DNA of 64,000 bases, taken from assembly GCF_002029235.1 (NCBI RefSeq), contig NZ_MZGV01000018.1:1-64000 (forward strand), in the 5' to 3' direction. The translations under genes were made by a program, and so were the position numbers. Source of the DNA: Clostridium oryzae (GTDB lineage Bacteria > Bacillota > Clostridia > Clostridiales > Clostridiaceae). The notes beneath the pieces are model-generated. The model was not told where the DNA came from, ran no database searches, and saw nothing but the letters and a program-made list of their open reading frames with translations. Positions 46,164 through 55,390 of this stretch are shown piece by piece (positions within the stretch are counted from its first letter, which is position 1; each line of letters starts with the position of its first letter).

Positions 46164-47495
46164 ATGACAAGAGATATGACTTCAGGCAATCCAACTAAAT
46201 TATTATTAGAATTTTCTATACCTATGCTTATAGGGAACTTCTTTCAGCAATTTTATAGCATGGTAGATACTATCGTTGTTGGAAAAACAATCGGTGTAGA
46301 CGCCCTAGCAGCTGTTGGTTCTACAGGTTCTATCAATTTTATGATAATAGGCTTTATCATTGGACTTTCCAACGGTTTTGGCATAATGGTTGCTCAGCGA
46401 TTCGGTGCCAATGATAAAAATGGAGTAAAAAAAGCAGTTACTATGTCAGTATATCTCTCTCTTTTTATGGCTATAGTAGTTACTGCATTAAGCTTAATCA
46501 CTTCAATGCCGCTGCTTCGTTTATTAAATACACCAGCTAATATAATCCATGATGCAAATCTTTATATTAGTATTATATATATCGGAATAATTGCAACTAT
46601 ATCCTATAATCTTATCGCATCTATATTGAGAGCATTTGGTAATAGTAAAGCACCTTTTTATATAATGATAATTTCATCATTAGCAAACATAGTATTTAAT
46701 CTGCTTTTTATATTAGTTTTTAAATTAGGAGTTGCAGGCTCTGCTATAGCTACAGATTCAGCTCAAGTGCTTTCCTGTATACTTGGTTTTATGGTACTTA
46801 GAAAACACGAAATGCTGAAAATAAAAAAATTAGATTGGACAATAGATTTTACTATATTAAAAAAGCTTTTTATTTTAGGCATTCCAGCTGCGATTCAAAA
46901 TTCAGTCACTGCATTAGGGTGTATGTTACTTCAAGCGATTGTAAATGGGTACGGTGCAATTTATGTAGCAGGATATACTGCAGGAACTAAGATCATGTCA
47001 CTAGTAGAACAGCCTGGCATAACTTTTGGACTAGCTATGGCCACTTTTTCAGGTCAAAATCTTGGTGCAAAAAAATACGATAGAATTAGTTTAGGAATAC
47101 GGAAATGTATTAAAATGTCAGTTATAGTTAATATAATTATAAGCTTACTTATAATTATATTTAGACATCAGATAATAAGCCTGTTTGTTTCTCCAACTGA
47201 AACTGGAGTATTTAAGGTTTCTGGTCAATATATGATTGTAACTTCTATTTTTGTGTGCGATTTAGGACTTTTATTCATCTATCGTTCAGCCCTTCAAGGA
47301 ATGGGAAACACTGTAATACCTATGATTTCAGGTGTGCTTGAACTAGCATTAAGACTATTATTTGGTCTTACTCTGCCAATATTTATAAGTTTTCTTGGAA
47401 TCTGTTTTGCGGAAGTATCCGCCTGGGTCGGAGCAGAACTACTGCTTATGATTTCGTATTATATTATGATTAGAAAATTAAAACATAAGTTTTAA
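46164..47495 (+). CDS. MATE family multidrug/Na+ efflux transporter
   Basis: The 443-residue integral membrane protein has 12 predicted helices in two repeated halves and begins with the DinF/NorM-like signature MTRDMTSGNPTKLLLEFSIP, followed by GNFFQQFYSMVDTIVVGK. MATE proteins expel cationic drugs or metabolites in exchange for Na+ or H+. I chose the ATG at 46164 because a GGAGAG box is 10 nt upstream and family members begin at this motif; the ATG at 46146 overlaps the box. It is a single plus-strand gene facing the XRE/TPR gene across a shared terminator. Confidence 0.92.
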   Translation: MTRDMTSGNPTKLLLEFSIPMLIGNFFQQFYSMVDTIVVGKTIGVDALAAVGSTGSINFMIIGFIIGLSNGFGIMVAQRFGANDKNGVKKAVTMSVYLSLFMAIVVTALSLITSMPLLRLLNTPANIIHDANLYISIIYIGIIATISYNLIASILRAFGNSKAPFYIMIISSLANIVFNLLFILVFKLGVAGSAIATDSAQVLSCILGFMVLRKHEMLKIKKLDWTIDFTILKKLFILGIPAAIQNSVTALGCMLLQAIVNGYGAIYVAGYTAGTKIMSLVEQPGITFGLAMATFSGQNLGAKKYDRISLGIRKCIKMSVIVNIIISLLIIIFRHQIISLFVSPTETGVFKVSGQYMIVTSIFVCDLGLLFIYRSALQGMGNTVIPMISGVLELALRLLFGLTLPIFISFLGICFAEVSAWVGAELLLMISYYIMIRKLKHKF

Positions 47496-47511
47496 GTTCT
47501 TTTTCTAAAAT

Positions 47512-47540
47512 AAATGGACTCGCTCAAGAGCAAGTCCATT
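47512..47540. terminator. Bidirectional terminator between MATE and XRE/TPR genes
   Basis: AAATGGACT-GCTC pairs with GAGC-AGTCCATT with one mismatch and a very short loop. Poly-U-like tracts lie on both sides (TATTTTACC rightward; TTTATTTTAG leftward), serving the convergent genes. Confidence 0.75.
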
Positions 47541-47545
47541 CTATT

Positions 47546-48652
47546 TTACCTTAAATGTTTTTCTTTCAAATCGTTTATTTCACTAAGGATTCTTTTAAAA
47601 TCTTCTCTTTCACGTATAACATCAAAAATAGGCTCTTCAAAGATTTTAAGCAGATTATCATATAGATTCATTGTTATAGTTCTTTTACTTACTGGTATAT
47701 AATTAAAAAAAGAACACGATTTAAATTCTCCAGGTTCGTTGATATCACGATGTCTCATATCTTCTATCATGTTATTAAGCATTTCCATACTTTTTTCAGT
47801 TTCATTAAATAATAAATATGACCTTCCAAAATGAAGATATTCATTATATAAACTTAGCCCTTCTCCCTTTTCATCATTTATAGTCTTCTTAATATTAATC
47901 ATAAGATTAAAATACTGCTCGACCTTTGATAAATCCTTCTCCTCTTTCGCATAAGACTTAGCTAAGGACATGCAAGCTAGCGTTATATCAAATGTACATT
48001 TGTATAATTTGCTTTGAAGTATCTCTCTGGCCTTTTTAAGCTCATTTTTTTCTATATAAATACTTGCTAGCAAATCATTAGGGTCAACACTACTTTTATG
48101 AATTTTATTAAGTGCTTCTATTGCTTTATCTTGCTCGTCCATCTGAGGATAAAGTGCTCCAAGCTGAAATAATGCTGCTTCAACCAAATCTTCTCTGCTG
48201 CAATTTTCTACTACCTCTTCGAATAGCTTAATCGCAAATGCTATCATATTTCTAGTGTCTTCCTCATCATTAGTTTTCCAGGAATACATAACAAATAGAA
48301 AGCCAGTTCTAAATTTCAAATAATAACTATTAGGATATTTCTTTAAATATTCTTTACTTGTTTTTACAGCTTCTTCTATGCTGCCACCGCTGAAAATTGC
48401 TTCGCATTTAGCATATATACTCATTACTTCTTCATCTGAAAGTTCAGCTTTATAATTCATCAGTTTATCTATTGAAACATTGAACAATGAAGCCAGCACA
48501 GGCAGTAAAGTTATATCCGGGTAGGAAATGCCGCTCTCCCACTTTGATACCGCTGCCGTAGATACCCCAATAAAGCTGCCTAATTGGTCTTGAGTAAATC
48601 CCTTCTCTTTTCTAAGTCTAAAGATAGTTTCACCTATGGACAATTTATCCAT
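47546..48652 (-). CDS. XRE family regulator with C-terminal TPR-like repeats
   Basis: The 368-residue protein has an N-terminal helix-turn-helix (IGETIFRLRKEKGFTQDQLG, then VSTAAVSKWESGISYPDITLLP) and then about 300 residues of helical TPR-like repeats. This is the architecture of RNPP/Rgg-like or XRE-TPR regulators, which often respond to peptides. No adjacent small peptide gene was found. The ATG at 48652 is selected because a GGAGT box is about 7 nt upstream; an earlier start would include it. Its target is unknown; the MATE gene beyond the terminator is one candidate. Confidence 0.85.
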   Translation of the reverse strand: MDKLSIGETIFRLRKEKGFTQDQLGSFIGVSTAAVSKWESGISYPDITLLPVLASLFNVSIDKLMNYKAELSDEEVMSIYAKCEAIFSGGSIEEAVKTSKEYLKKYPNSYYLKFRTGFLFVMYSWKTNDEEDTRNMIAFAIKLFEEVVENCSREDLVEAALFQLGALYPQMDEQDKAIEALNKIHKSSVDPNDLLASIYIEKNELKKAREILQSKLYKCTFDITLACMSLAKSYAKEEKDLSKVEQYFNLMINIKKTINDEKGEGLSLYNEYLHFGRSYLLFNETEKSMEMLNNMIEDMRHRDINEPGEFKSCSFFNYIPVSKRTITMNLYDNLLKIFEEPIFDVIREREDFKRILSEINDLKEKHLR

Positions 48653-48755
48653 TTTACCACTCCATCTCATTAAATTCTCAAGGGCCCTATAGTCATAGTA
48701 TAAACTAATCTGCCCTATTTACCAATGGATTCGTAGTTGAATGTTTTCTAGAAAT

Positions 48756-49451
48756 TTAACTTCTGGTTAAATTTCGTTTCATTCTGCCAATAAGCGTCTT
48801 TGTATCTTTATCAACTTGAAAGGACTCGATTATCTTCTGAAGAGACTTATTATATGTAAAATCGTCCAGTGAATTATTTTTAAGATACTCCATAGTTTTT
48901 TCTGGGAATTTAACATAACAAATGGATACAGCCCAAGCCACTGCCATCTTAACATAGTATCCTTCATGTTTAATTCCATCTACTATCTGAAGTACTCTAT
49001 CAATATATTCATCTTCAATAAAATAAAAGATCATCATCACAATAGCAAATCGCAGCCTAAAGTCTTCTTTTGAATTAATATAGGTCTCTAAATATTCCCA
49101 TACACATTCTCTACTCTTTTTCACAAATTTTAAACCACTGCAAAAACTATCACATACAGACCAATTATCTATTTTAGGTACAAAATAAGTAATAAGCTTC
49201 AACCGCTCTTCTATTTCTACATCAATATATCCTATAACCATTCCCTGCAGCATAATTTCTTCAAAATAATCGTTCTGCGCAGATTTGAGATATTCTTTCC
49301 ATTTGCCTTTAGCTATGCTTTTTGCTATTTTTCTTAAAGCAGGCAGTCTTACCCCGATAATATTTTTATTATCAGGGCACAACTTCATTTGAAATGTCTT
49401 ATATTTTTCATCACATAGATTAAAAAGAGAAATTCTTATATCGTCGTTCAT
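48756..49451 (-). CDS. alkD: DNA alkylation repair protein, AlkD family
   Basis: The 231-residue helical-repeat protein matches AlkD, a HEAT-like glycosylase that removes N3- and N7-alkyl purines. Recognisable segments are GVRLPALRKIAKSIAK, the DNWSVCDSFC motif holding the conserved Trp and Asp, and FAIVMMIFYFI with YVKMAVAWAVS. It starts two bases after the ogt stop, so the two alkylation-repair genes are translationally linked and probably transcribed together with the nitrilase gene upstream. Confidence 0.9.
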   Translation of the reverse strand: MNDDIRISLFNLCDEKYKTFQMKLCPDNKNIIGVRLPALRKIAKSIAKGKWKEYLKSAQNDYFEEIMLQGMVIGYIDVEIEERLKLITYFVPKIDNWSVCDSFCSGLKFVKKSRECVWEYLETYINSKEDFRLRFAIVMMIFYFIEDEYIDRVLQIVDGIKHEGYYVKMAVAWAVSICYVKFPEKTMEYLKNNSLDDFTYNKSLQKIIESFQVDKDTKTLIGRMKRNLTRS

Positions 49452-49453
49452 AT

Positions 49454-49926
49454 CTATTTTACCTTCAACTTTACATTTTCTATTTCCAGTAATCGCTTTT
49501 TTATATGAAGGCCTCCACCATAGCCTACCAATTTACCATCAGCTCCAATTACCCTATGACAAGGAATAAATATAGGTATCGGATTCCTGTTGTTAGCCAT
49601 ACCAATAGCTCTGCATGCTTTAATATTTCCAACTTTTTCTGCTATATCTTTATAACTACAGGTTGTACCATAAGGTATCTGCTGTAAAGCCTTCCAGACT
49701 TTAAGTTGAAACTCAGTACCCTGTGGAGTCAGCGGCAAATCGAATATCTTTCTCCGACCTTCAAAATATTGTTGAAGCTGTTCATATGCAGCTTTGATTA
49801 AATCCGATTCTTGGAAATTACAATCTCGTATATTTTTTTCCCAAAACAAAGTTCTGTAATTGCTTCATTACTTTCAAACAATCCTATTGTACCTATTTCT
49901 GTTTCATAATAATAAAAATTATCCAT
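49454..49926 (-). pseudogene. ogt: Methylated-DNA--protein-cysteine methyltransferase, frameshifted
   Basis: Ogt transfers alkyl groups from O6-alkylguanine to its own cysteine. The C-terminal frame (start of intact part near 49849) holds the active site IFIPCHRVIG and the helix-turn-helix GTTCSYKDIAEKVG. The N-terminal domain MDNFYYYETEIGTIGLFESN is in another frame, starting at the ATG 49926 with a GGAGAAATT box. The two frames meet at seven A's on the coding strand (49833-49839). One extra A restores a 157-residue Ogt of normal length. Without repair, translation from the proper start stops after about 42 codons. Sequencing error or a true lesion are both possible. Confidence 0.85.
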
Positions 49927-49949
49927 AATTTCTCCTAGCAATATTTACT

Positions 49950-50885
49950 TTATTTATAGTTGTTTAAATAATAAGTTTTAGTAACATCATTATAATACTT
50001 TTCACAAAATGGGTTAACCTTTTCCCATAGTCGCAAATATACAGGCGGCAAATTTGGTATCCAATAATTTTCCCCGTTGTATTCATTTATTTTATCTGAT
50101 TGCGAATTAATATTTATTTCTGCTGTTATAATACCACCATCTTCATTAAACAATTTTCTATCAATTACATCGCCTTTTTCATTAATAATTTGAGTAGCTC
50201 CTACTATTGTGCGGGTTTGTCTTTTTTGTCCCTTAAAGAAGGCTAACCCCTCGAACACGGCGTGATGGCTTGCATGAATAACAGGCACACCAAATATCTT
50301 GGAAAGTTTTATAGGCGCATTTACTGCCAACTCATGATGATAATCAGAAAGTGCCTGCAGTTCTTCAGGATCATCTTCACAAAATCCCCACCAACAGGAA
50401 CAAGTTAATAATAAATCTACTTTTCCAATCATACGTTTAACTGTATCTGTTCGAAGCTGCTCCCAGCACATCGCAACACCTATGTTTCCAATAGGAGTTT
50501 GGAAAACACTATCTCTATCTCCATAGGTATAACAAAAATGCTCATATACAGTGGGTATATCTTTGCTATGCGTATAGATTTGGCCACTTGGAAAAGTTAA
50601 GCTAAATGTGTTAAGTCCCTCTTTTCCATTAAACCAAATATATGATCCGCCTATGATTATATCATATTTTTTTGCCCACATACTCAGCTTAATCTGTGGA
50701 TTTTCATATTTAAGTACTGCTTCCGGTATTTTAGGAGTAAATGCAAAGCCCGTTGAAAAAAACTCTGGCAAAACAACTATTTCTGCTCCTTTTTCTTTTG
50801 CTTTTTTTATTTCATTCTCTGCTATATTCATATTATGATCTACATCTGCTAAAACTGAATTCATATGAACTGCTGATATTTTCAT
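49950..50885 (-). CDS. Carbon-nitrogen hydrolase (nitrilase superfamily)
   Basis: The 311-residue protein carries the nitrilase catalytic triad: Glu41 in VVLPEFFSTG, Lys108 in THSKDIPT and Cys140 in VAMCWEQLR. The superfamily hydrolyses nitriles, amides or carbamoyl groups; the particular branch is not clear from motifs alone. It is cytoplasmic. It lies 23 bp ahead of ogt on the same strand, so nitrilase-ogt-alkD may be one unit. A TetR-operator-like inverted repeat lies upstream of the ATG. Confidence 0.88.
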   Translation of the reverse strand: MKISAVHMNSVLADVDHNMNIAENEIKKAKEKGAEIVVLPEFFSTGFAFTPKIPEAVLKYENPQIKLSMWAKKYDIIIGGSYIWFNGKEGLNTFSLTFPSGQIYTHSKDIPTVYEHFCYTYGDRDSVFQTPIGNIGVAMCWEQLRTDTVKRMIGKVDLLLTCSCWWGFCEDDPEELQALSDYHHELAVNAPIKLSKIFGVPVIHASHHAVFEGLAFFKGQKRQTRTIVGATQIINEKGDVIDRKLFNEDGGIITAEININSQSDKINEYNGENYWIPNLPPVYLRLWEKVNPFCEKYYNDVTKTYYLNNYK

Positions 50886-50927
50886 TGCAACATCTCCTTA
50901 ATAAATTATTAATTCCACTCTTACAAG

Positions 50928-50947
50928 AATAGACCAGTCTGTCTATT
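50928..50947. promoter_or_regulatory. TetR-family operator-like inverted repeat
   Basis: AATAGAC, six bases, GTCTATT form a perfect inverted repeat about 43 bp upstream of the nitrilase start. The core AGACCAGTCTGTCT resembles sites bound by QacR/LmrA-type TetR repressors. No TetR gene is adjacent; the one in the window is 10 kb away. Confidence 0.5.
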
Positions 50948-50971
50948 ATGTCAATAACTTCTAATAAAAAT

Positions 50972-51004
50972 TAGGGCTATCTTCTGCTAAAAAGATTTGC
51001 CCTA
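50972..51004 (-). terminator. Terminator of the kdp operon
   Basis: TAGGGC and GCCCTA pair at the base, followed by an ATCTT/AAGAT inner stem and a short loop. In the minus direction the structure is followed by ATTTTTATTAG. It lies 30 bp after the kdpE stop. Confidence 0.8.
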
Positions 51005-51033
51005 TCGTCTCTACAATAATCTATTTACTTTAA

Positions 51034-51732
51034 TTATTCATCTACCAGCCTATATCCAACTCCCACCTCAGTATAGATATACTCAGGCTGTGCAGGGTTT
51101 TTCTCTATCTTTCTTCGTAAACTTGCCATAAAAACTCTAAGTGATTGAGTTTCATTTCCTACAGCAGCTCCCCAAATTTCTTTAATAATAAAATTATGAG
51201 TCAACACTTTTCCAGGATATTTGCAAAGCAATGCCATTATTTTATATTCCATAGGAGTAAGATGTATCTGTTCGTTATCTATAACTACCTGCCTTTTGCT
51301 AAAATCGATGCTTAATCTTTTGACCTTGAAAACATCAACATTTTCCGAAAGGCCTTCACTTTTTATAGCATGTCGCAAAGACACTCTAATTCTTGCTAAC
51401 AACTCTCCAATACCAAAAGGTTTAGTTAAGTAATCATCAGCACCTTTGTCCAATGCTTCTACCTTTTGCCTCTCATTTTCTCTTGCTGAAACAATTATTA
51501 TAGGAAGGTTTGACCATTCCCTAACTTTAATAATAACTTCTATACCATCAATATCAGGAAGTCCCAAATCTAAAATCATTAAATCCGGTCTATGAGACAT
51601 AGAAAGAGCAATAGCTTCAGCTCCTTTATCTGTTTCAATATACTTGAAGCCCTGAACTTCTAAAGATGCAGTAATAAAATTTCTTATTGGCTTATCATCT
51701 TCTACCACAAGAATACATGGTTTATTATCCAT
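51034..51732 (-). CDS. kdpE: KDP operon response regulator KdpE
   Basis: The 232-residue regulator has a receiver domain (ILVVEDDKPIR, phospho-acceptor in LMILDLGLPDIDG, KPF lysine in DDYLTKPFGIGELLARIRV) and an OmpR-type winged helix (HLTPMEYKIMALLCKYPGK, then VGVGYRLVDE). It activates kdp transcription when K+ is scarce. The ATG at 51732 overlaps the kdpD stop by 8 bp and has an AAGGAGG box at proper distance; longer starts lie inside kdpD. Confidence 0.95.
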   Translation of the reverse strand: MDNKPCILVVEDDKPIRNFITASLEVQGFKYIETDKGAEAIALSMSHRPDLMILDLGLPDIDGIEVIIKVREWSNLPIIIVSARENERQKVEALDKGADDYLTKPFGIGELLARIRVSLRHAIKSEGLSENVDVFKVKRLSIDFSKRQVVIDNEQIHLTPMEYKIMALLCKYPGKVLTHNFIIKEIWGAAVGNETQSLRVFMASLRRKIEKNPAQPEYIYTEVGVGYRLVDE

Positions 51733-54475
51733 CCCCATTTTCCTCCTTACCCTTTGGAATATTAAATTTAAAAATAGCTCCTCCATGCTTTTTATTGTAA
51801 GCTTCAATACTTCCGCCATGAGCTTCTACAATAGATTTACATATGGCAAGTCCTAGTCCAACACCACGCCTGGAATCAGATATTTTACTGCCATTAGTAA
51901 AAAAACTATCAAATATATGAGGTAATATCTCATCTGATATACCAATACCTTCATCTATAACTTCAAAGAAAATATTTTCGTCTTTTTCATAAGCTTTTAC
52001 TTCTATTAAAGAGTTTTGAGGTGAGAATTTCAATGAATTATCAATAAGATTTATTATCACTTGCTCAATCAAGCTTCCATCCATGGGTGCCATTATTACA
52101 TTTTCAGGAACTGTAACTTTAATTTTATGATCTTTAAATCGTTTTGTAGTTCTCTGTACAGCTTCATATACTACCTCTTCTACCAATTCAACATTTTTAT
52201 TTACTTTCACTTTACCTTCTTCAAACCTTGTCATACTAAGTAAATTCTCTACCAACCTTATAAGCCATTCCGTATCATCATATATACCTTGAAGCAATTG
52301 ATTCCTTGTCTCTTGAGTAATTAAACATCCGTTTTCAATAATCGTTGTTACTGCACCTTTTATTCCAGCTAGCGGGCTTCTTAAATCGTGAGAAATTGAG
52401 CGTAGCAAATTACTCCTTAATCTTTCACTCTCTATTTCCATCTTAGAATTCTTCTCAATTTCAGAAAGCACTTCTCTATCTAAGGCAATAGAAATTTGAC
52501 TTGCTACCGTTTCAAAAATAAACTTTTGCTCAGGTAAAAGTATTCCATCAACACATGAAATTCCTATAACTCCTAATATTTTACCCTGACGTTTTAGTGG
52601 CATATAATACCCTTTAGCAGCATAAAATGTATTTGTACCAGCACCAGCTTCTTTTCCATTGAGTAAAGTCCAATATGCAACTGCTTCTTCATCACGGCTA
52701 AACAAAGTACTATCTTTTTTGTCTTTATCCTTATAATAAACAAATGGTGTAGATAGCTTGTCCTCATTTAACAGATAACAAACCACTGTCTTTTCTAAAA
52801 GCCTTGATATATATTTTATACCAATACTTACAACATCTGAAGTACTATTAGCACTTAATAATTTTCTACTCACTCTATATAGAATCTGAGTTCTACTCTC
52901 TCTGGCAAGAGAATTATTAGCCTCCCTTTGCAATTTGCTAGTAAGGGTTCCCATTATAAATGCTACGATTAACATAATTGGAAATGTTGCCAAATAACTT
53001 TTATCATAAATTCTAAGCGAATATCTAGGGGCTGTGAAAAAATAATTAAATAGCAACACGCTAATTATAGAGTATATAAACCCTAACATATATCCAGTAG
53101 TTTTTATATATATAATCATAATACTCAATATGAAGACCATAATAACATTTGCTTCTCTGAATTTCAAATAATAATCTAAAAATAATGCAATTAAAGTAGC
53201 TATAAACATTATTACCGAGGCAATAAGAACATCCTTCATTGATATTTTAAAAATACCTTTACGTATCTTTGAATGCTTGCGAAGCTTTTTATTATACGCC
53301 GAATTTGGAATAACATAAACATCTATATAAGAATTTGAATCCATAAGTTTATCAACTATATCTCTCGCATAAAACCTGAAAAAGTTCATCGCATTATTAT
53401 GATTTTTACCTATTATTATTTTTGTCACATTTCTAAATTTAGCATATTGAATTATTTGTTCAACCACATCATCTCCATATATAGTAACATTCTCTCCTCC
53501 CAGCTGCTCCGCTAATGTAAAGTTAGCATTCAGCCTTTCTTTATCATCTTTACTTAAGTTTTCAGATTCCGTAGTTTCAACATAAAGCACTATCAACTTA
53601 GAATGATGTGCCTCGGCCATTCTTGCCGCTGTACGAATTACTCTTGACGATGAAGGTGAAGTTGAAATGCATGCTAATATAGGATCAGAGGTAGGTACTA
53701 CTGTTATTTGCCCCTTAGCTCGTCTGGCACTTTCCACCTCGTAATTTACTCTATCAGCCGTTCTTCTTAATGCAATTTCCCTAAGCGCGAACAAATTCTT
53801 TTTTGTAAAAAAATTATTAAAGGCTCTTTTGGTCTGCTCCTTGCTATATATCTTGCCATCACTAAATCTTTTTAAAAGTTCATCTGGCTCAATATCTATA
53901 AGTTCAACTTTGTCTGCCTCATCAAATATTTTATCTGGTACTGTCTCCCTTACTGAAATATGAGTTATACTTTCAACAATATCATTTAAGCTTTCAATGT
54001 GTTGGACATTCAGTGTAGTGTACACATCAATACCAGCCTGTAATAGTTCCTCTACATCCTGCCATCTTTTTCTATGTCTTTTTGATTTAGCGTTAGTATG
54101 CGCAAATTCATCTACCAATATTATTTCAGGTTTCCTTTTTAATGCTTTATCTAAATCAAATTCTCTTAGACATATTCCTCTGTATTCTATAATTTTGGGC
54201 CCTATATTTTCAAGTCCTCGAACCAATGCCATAGTTTCTGGTCTTGCATGTGGCTCTATATATCCGATAACTACGTCCTTCCCCAGTTTCTTCATATCAT
54301 GAGCTTCCATAAGCATTTCATAGCTTTTACCAACTCCGGCGGCATAACCAAAGAATATCTTTAATTTTCCACTTCGTGATTTACTATCCTCCTTATTTAT
54401 CTGGTATAAAAGATAATTAGGATCTGGTCTACTATTAATTTCTATTTCAATCACTCCTTGATTGATTAAGTTCAT
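51725..54475 (-). CDS. kdpD: Osmosensitive K+ channel histidine kinase KdpD
   Basis: The 916-residue sensor kinase has the KdpD N-terminal domain with Walker-type GYAAGVGKSYEML and EFAHTN, a USP-like domain (about 250-370), four transmembrane helices (about 405-500), a GAF-like region, the dimerisation histidine in SISHDLRSPLAG, and the ATPase lobes (NLIDNSLKFSP, GIGLG-type RGVGLGLAICKSIVEAHGG split here). It senses K+ limitation; in Firmicutes the USP region can bind c-di-AMP. The ATG at 54475 has no good box upstream, while an AAGGAGTG occurs eight codons inside the frame, so the start could be a rare codon shortly after it. Confidence 0.93.
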   Translation of the reverse strand: MNLINQGVIEIEINSRPDPNYLLYQINKEDSKSRSGKLKIFFGYAAGVGKSYEMLMEAHDMKKLGKDVVIGYIEPHARPETMALVRGLENIGPKIIEYRGICLREFDLDKALKRKPEIILVDEFAHTNAKSKRHRKRWQDVEELLQAGIDVYTTLNVQHIESLNDIVESITHISVRETVPDKIFDEADKVELIDIEPDELLKRFSDGKIYSKEQTKRAFNNFFTKKNLFALREIALRRTADRVNYEVESARRAKGQITVVPTSDPILACISTSPSSSRVIRTAARMAEAHHSKLIVLYVETTESENLSKDDKERLNANFTLAEQLGGENVTIYGDDVVEQIIQYAKFRNVTKIIIGKNHNNAMNFFRFYARDIVDKLMDSNSYIDVYVIPNSAYNKKLRKHSKIRKGIFKISMKDVLIASVIMFIATLIALFLDYYLKFREANVIMVFILSIMIIYIKTTGYMLGFIYSIISVLLFNYFFTAPRYSLRIYDKSYLATFPIMLIVAFIMGTLTSKLQREANNSLARESRTQILYRVSRKLLSANSTSDVVSIGIKYISRLLEKTVVCYLLNEDKLSTPFVYYKDKDKKDSTLFSRDEEAVAYWTLLNGKEAGAGTNTFYAAKGYYMPLKRQGKILGVIGISCVDGILLPEQKFIFETVASQISIALDREVLSEIEKNSKMEIESERLRSNLLRSISHDLRSPLAGIKGAVTTIIENGCLITQETRNQLLQGIYDDTEWLIRLVENLLSMTRFEEGKVKVNKNVELVEEVVYEAVQRTTKRFKDHKIKVTVPENVIMAPMDGSLIEQVIINLIDNSLKFSPQNSLIEVKAYEKDENIFFEVIDEGIGISDEILPHIFDSFFTNGSKISDSRRGVGLGLAICKSIVEAHGGSIEAYNKKHGGAIFKFNIPKGKEENGDG

Positions 54476-54607
54476 TTTTGATACAGCATAAACTCACATT
54501 TTTGAATAACAAACTACAATTATATAATAACTTTTGCCGTAAACAGAGCAATAAGTGGCACTTTATTTATAGTATACTACTCTTTTACATAAATGTAGAA
54601 TTTACGA

Positions 54608-54688
54608 TTAGAAGATTGCTTTACAAAACCCAGCAATAACAAAAATTATAACTGCCATAGCTAACAATACCAATGATATCTTCTTCAT
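54608..54688 (-). CDS. kdpX: Small membrane peptide KdpX-like
   Basis: A 26-codon frame beginning MKKISLVLLAMAVIIFVIAG lies between kdpC and kdpD. It encodes one transmembrane helix and has an AAGGAG box 7 nt before its ATG. In C. acetobutylicum a small gene called kdpX is reported at the same place, and I use that name by position only. It may modulate the pump or the sensor kinase. Confidence 0.6.
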   Translation of the reverse strand: MKKISLVLLAMAVIIFVIAGFCKAIF

Positions 54689-54736
54689 AGCAAATCTCCT
54701 TAAATCTATAAAATTTTAATTTTATATGCAGTAACA

Positions 54737-55366
54737 CTATCTTTTGCTCATAATTGAAGATATCTCAAGGTTAACTTTCAGCACGTTTACTCTAGGTTGT
54801 CCAAATATGCCAAGCGATCTTCCTTCCGTATATTTATCTACTATACTCTTAAGTTTTTCTTCACTTATACCAGATGCTTTTGAAACTGATGGTATCTGAA
54901 TTTTTGCAGCTTCAGGACTTATATTAGGATCTAGGCCTGACCCCGAACTAGTTAGTAAATCTGTAGGGATATTCTCTTTTTTAACCCCAGGATGAGTTTT
55001 TAAAAATTCCTTTATATCCTTTTGTACTCTTTTTTGAAGTTCCTTATTAGAAGGTGCTAAATTTTGTGAACCTGATGCTACTCCACCATAAGATTTATTT
55101 TTATCTTTACTTTCATAGGTGTTATAATTTACTGATGAAACTCTTCCTCTAAAAAATTCTGGTCTTGTAAAATTCTGGCCAATAAGCTGTGAACCAACTT
55201 TTTTCCCCTTTGCTATAACCATACTTCCATTTGCTTTTTTATTAAAAACAAGCTGACTTATGCCTGTCATCGTTATTGGATAGATTACTCCGCATAATAA
55301 CATAAGAACTACACTTATAATAAATGCCTTTTTCATAATATCTACATACATCTTTTTTACCTGCAT
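54737..55366 (-). CDS. kdpC: K+-transporting ATPase subunit KdpC
   Basis: KdpC assists K+ and ATP binding by KdpB. The 209-residue protein has one N-terminal membrane helix ([20 protein letters not shown]) and the conserved [22 protein letters not shown] and [19 protein letters not shown] prefer the ATG at 55366, eight bases from AAGGAAG; the ATG at 55387 lies three bases after the kdpB stop and lacks a box. Fifth gene of the operon. Confidence 0.93.
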   Translation of the reverse strand: MQVKKMYVDIMKKAFIISVVLMLLCGVIYPITMTGISQLVFNKKANGSMVIAKGKKVGSQLIGQNFTRPEFFRGRVSSVNYNTYESKDKNKSYGGVASGSQNLAPSNKELQKRVQKDIKEFLKTHPGVKKENIPTDLLTSSGSGLDPNISPEAAKIQIPSVSKASGISEEKLKSIVDKYTEGRSLGIFGQPRVNVLKVNLEISSIMSKR

Positions 55367-55390
55367 AAACAAATCTTCCTTTCCCATACT

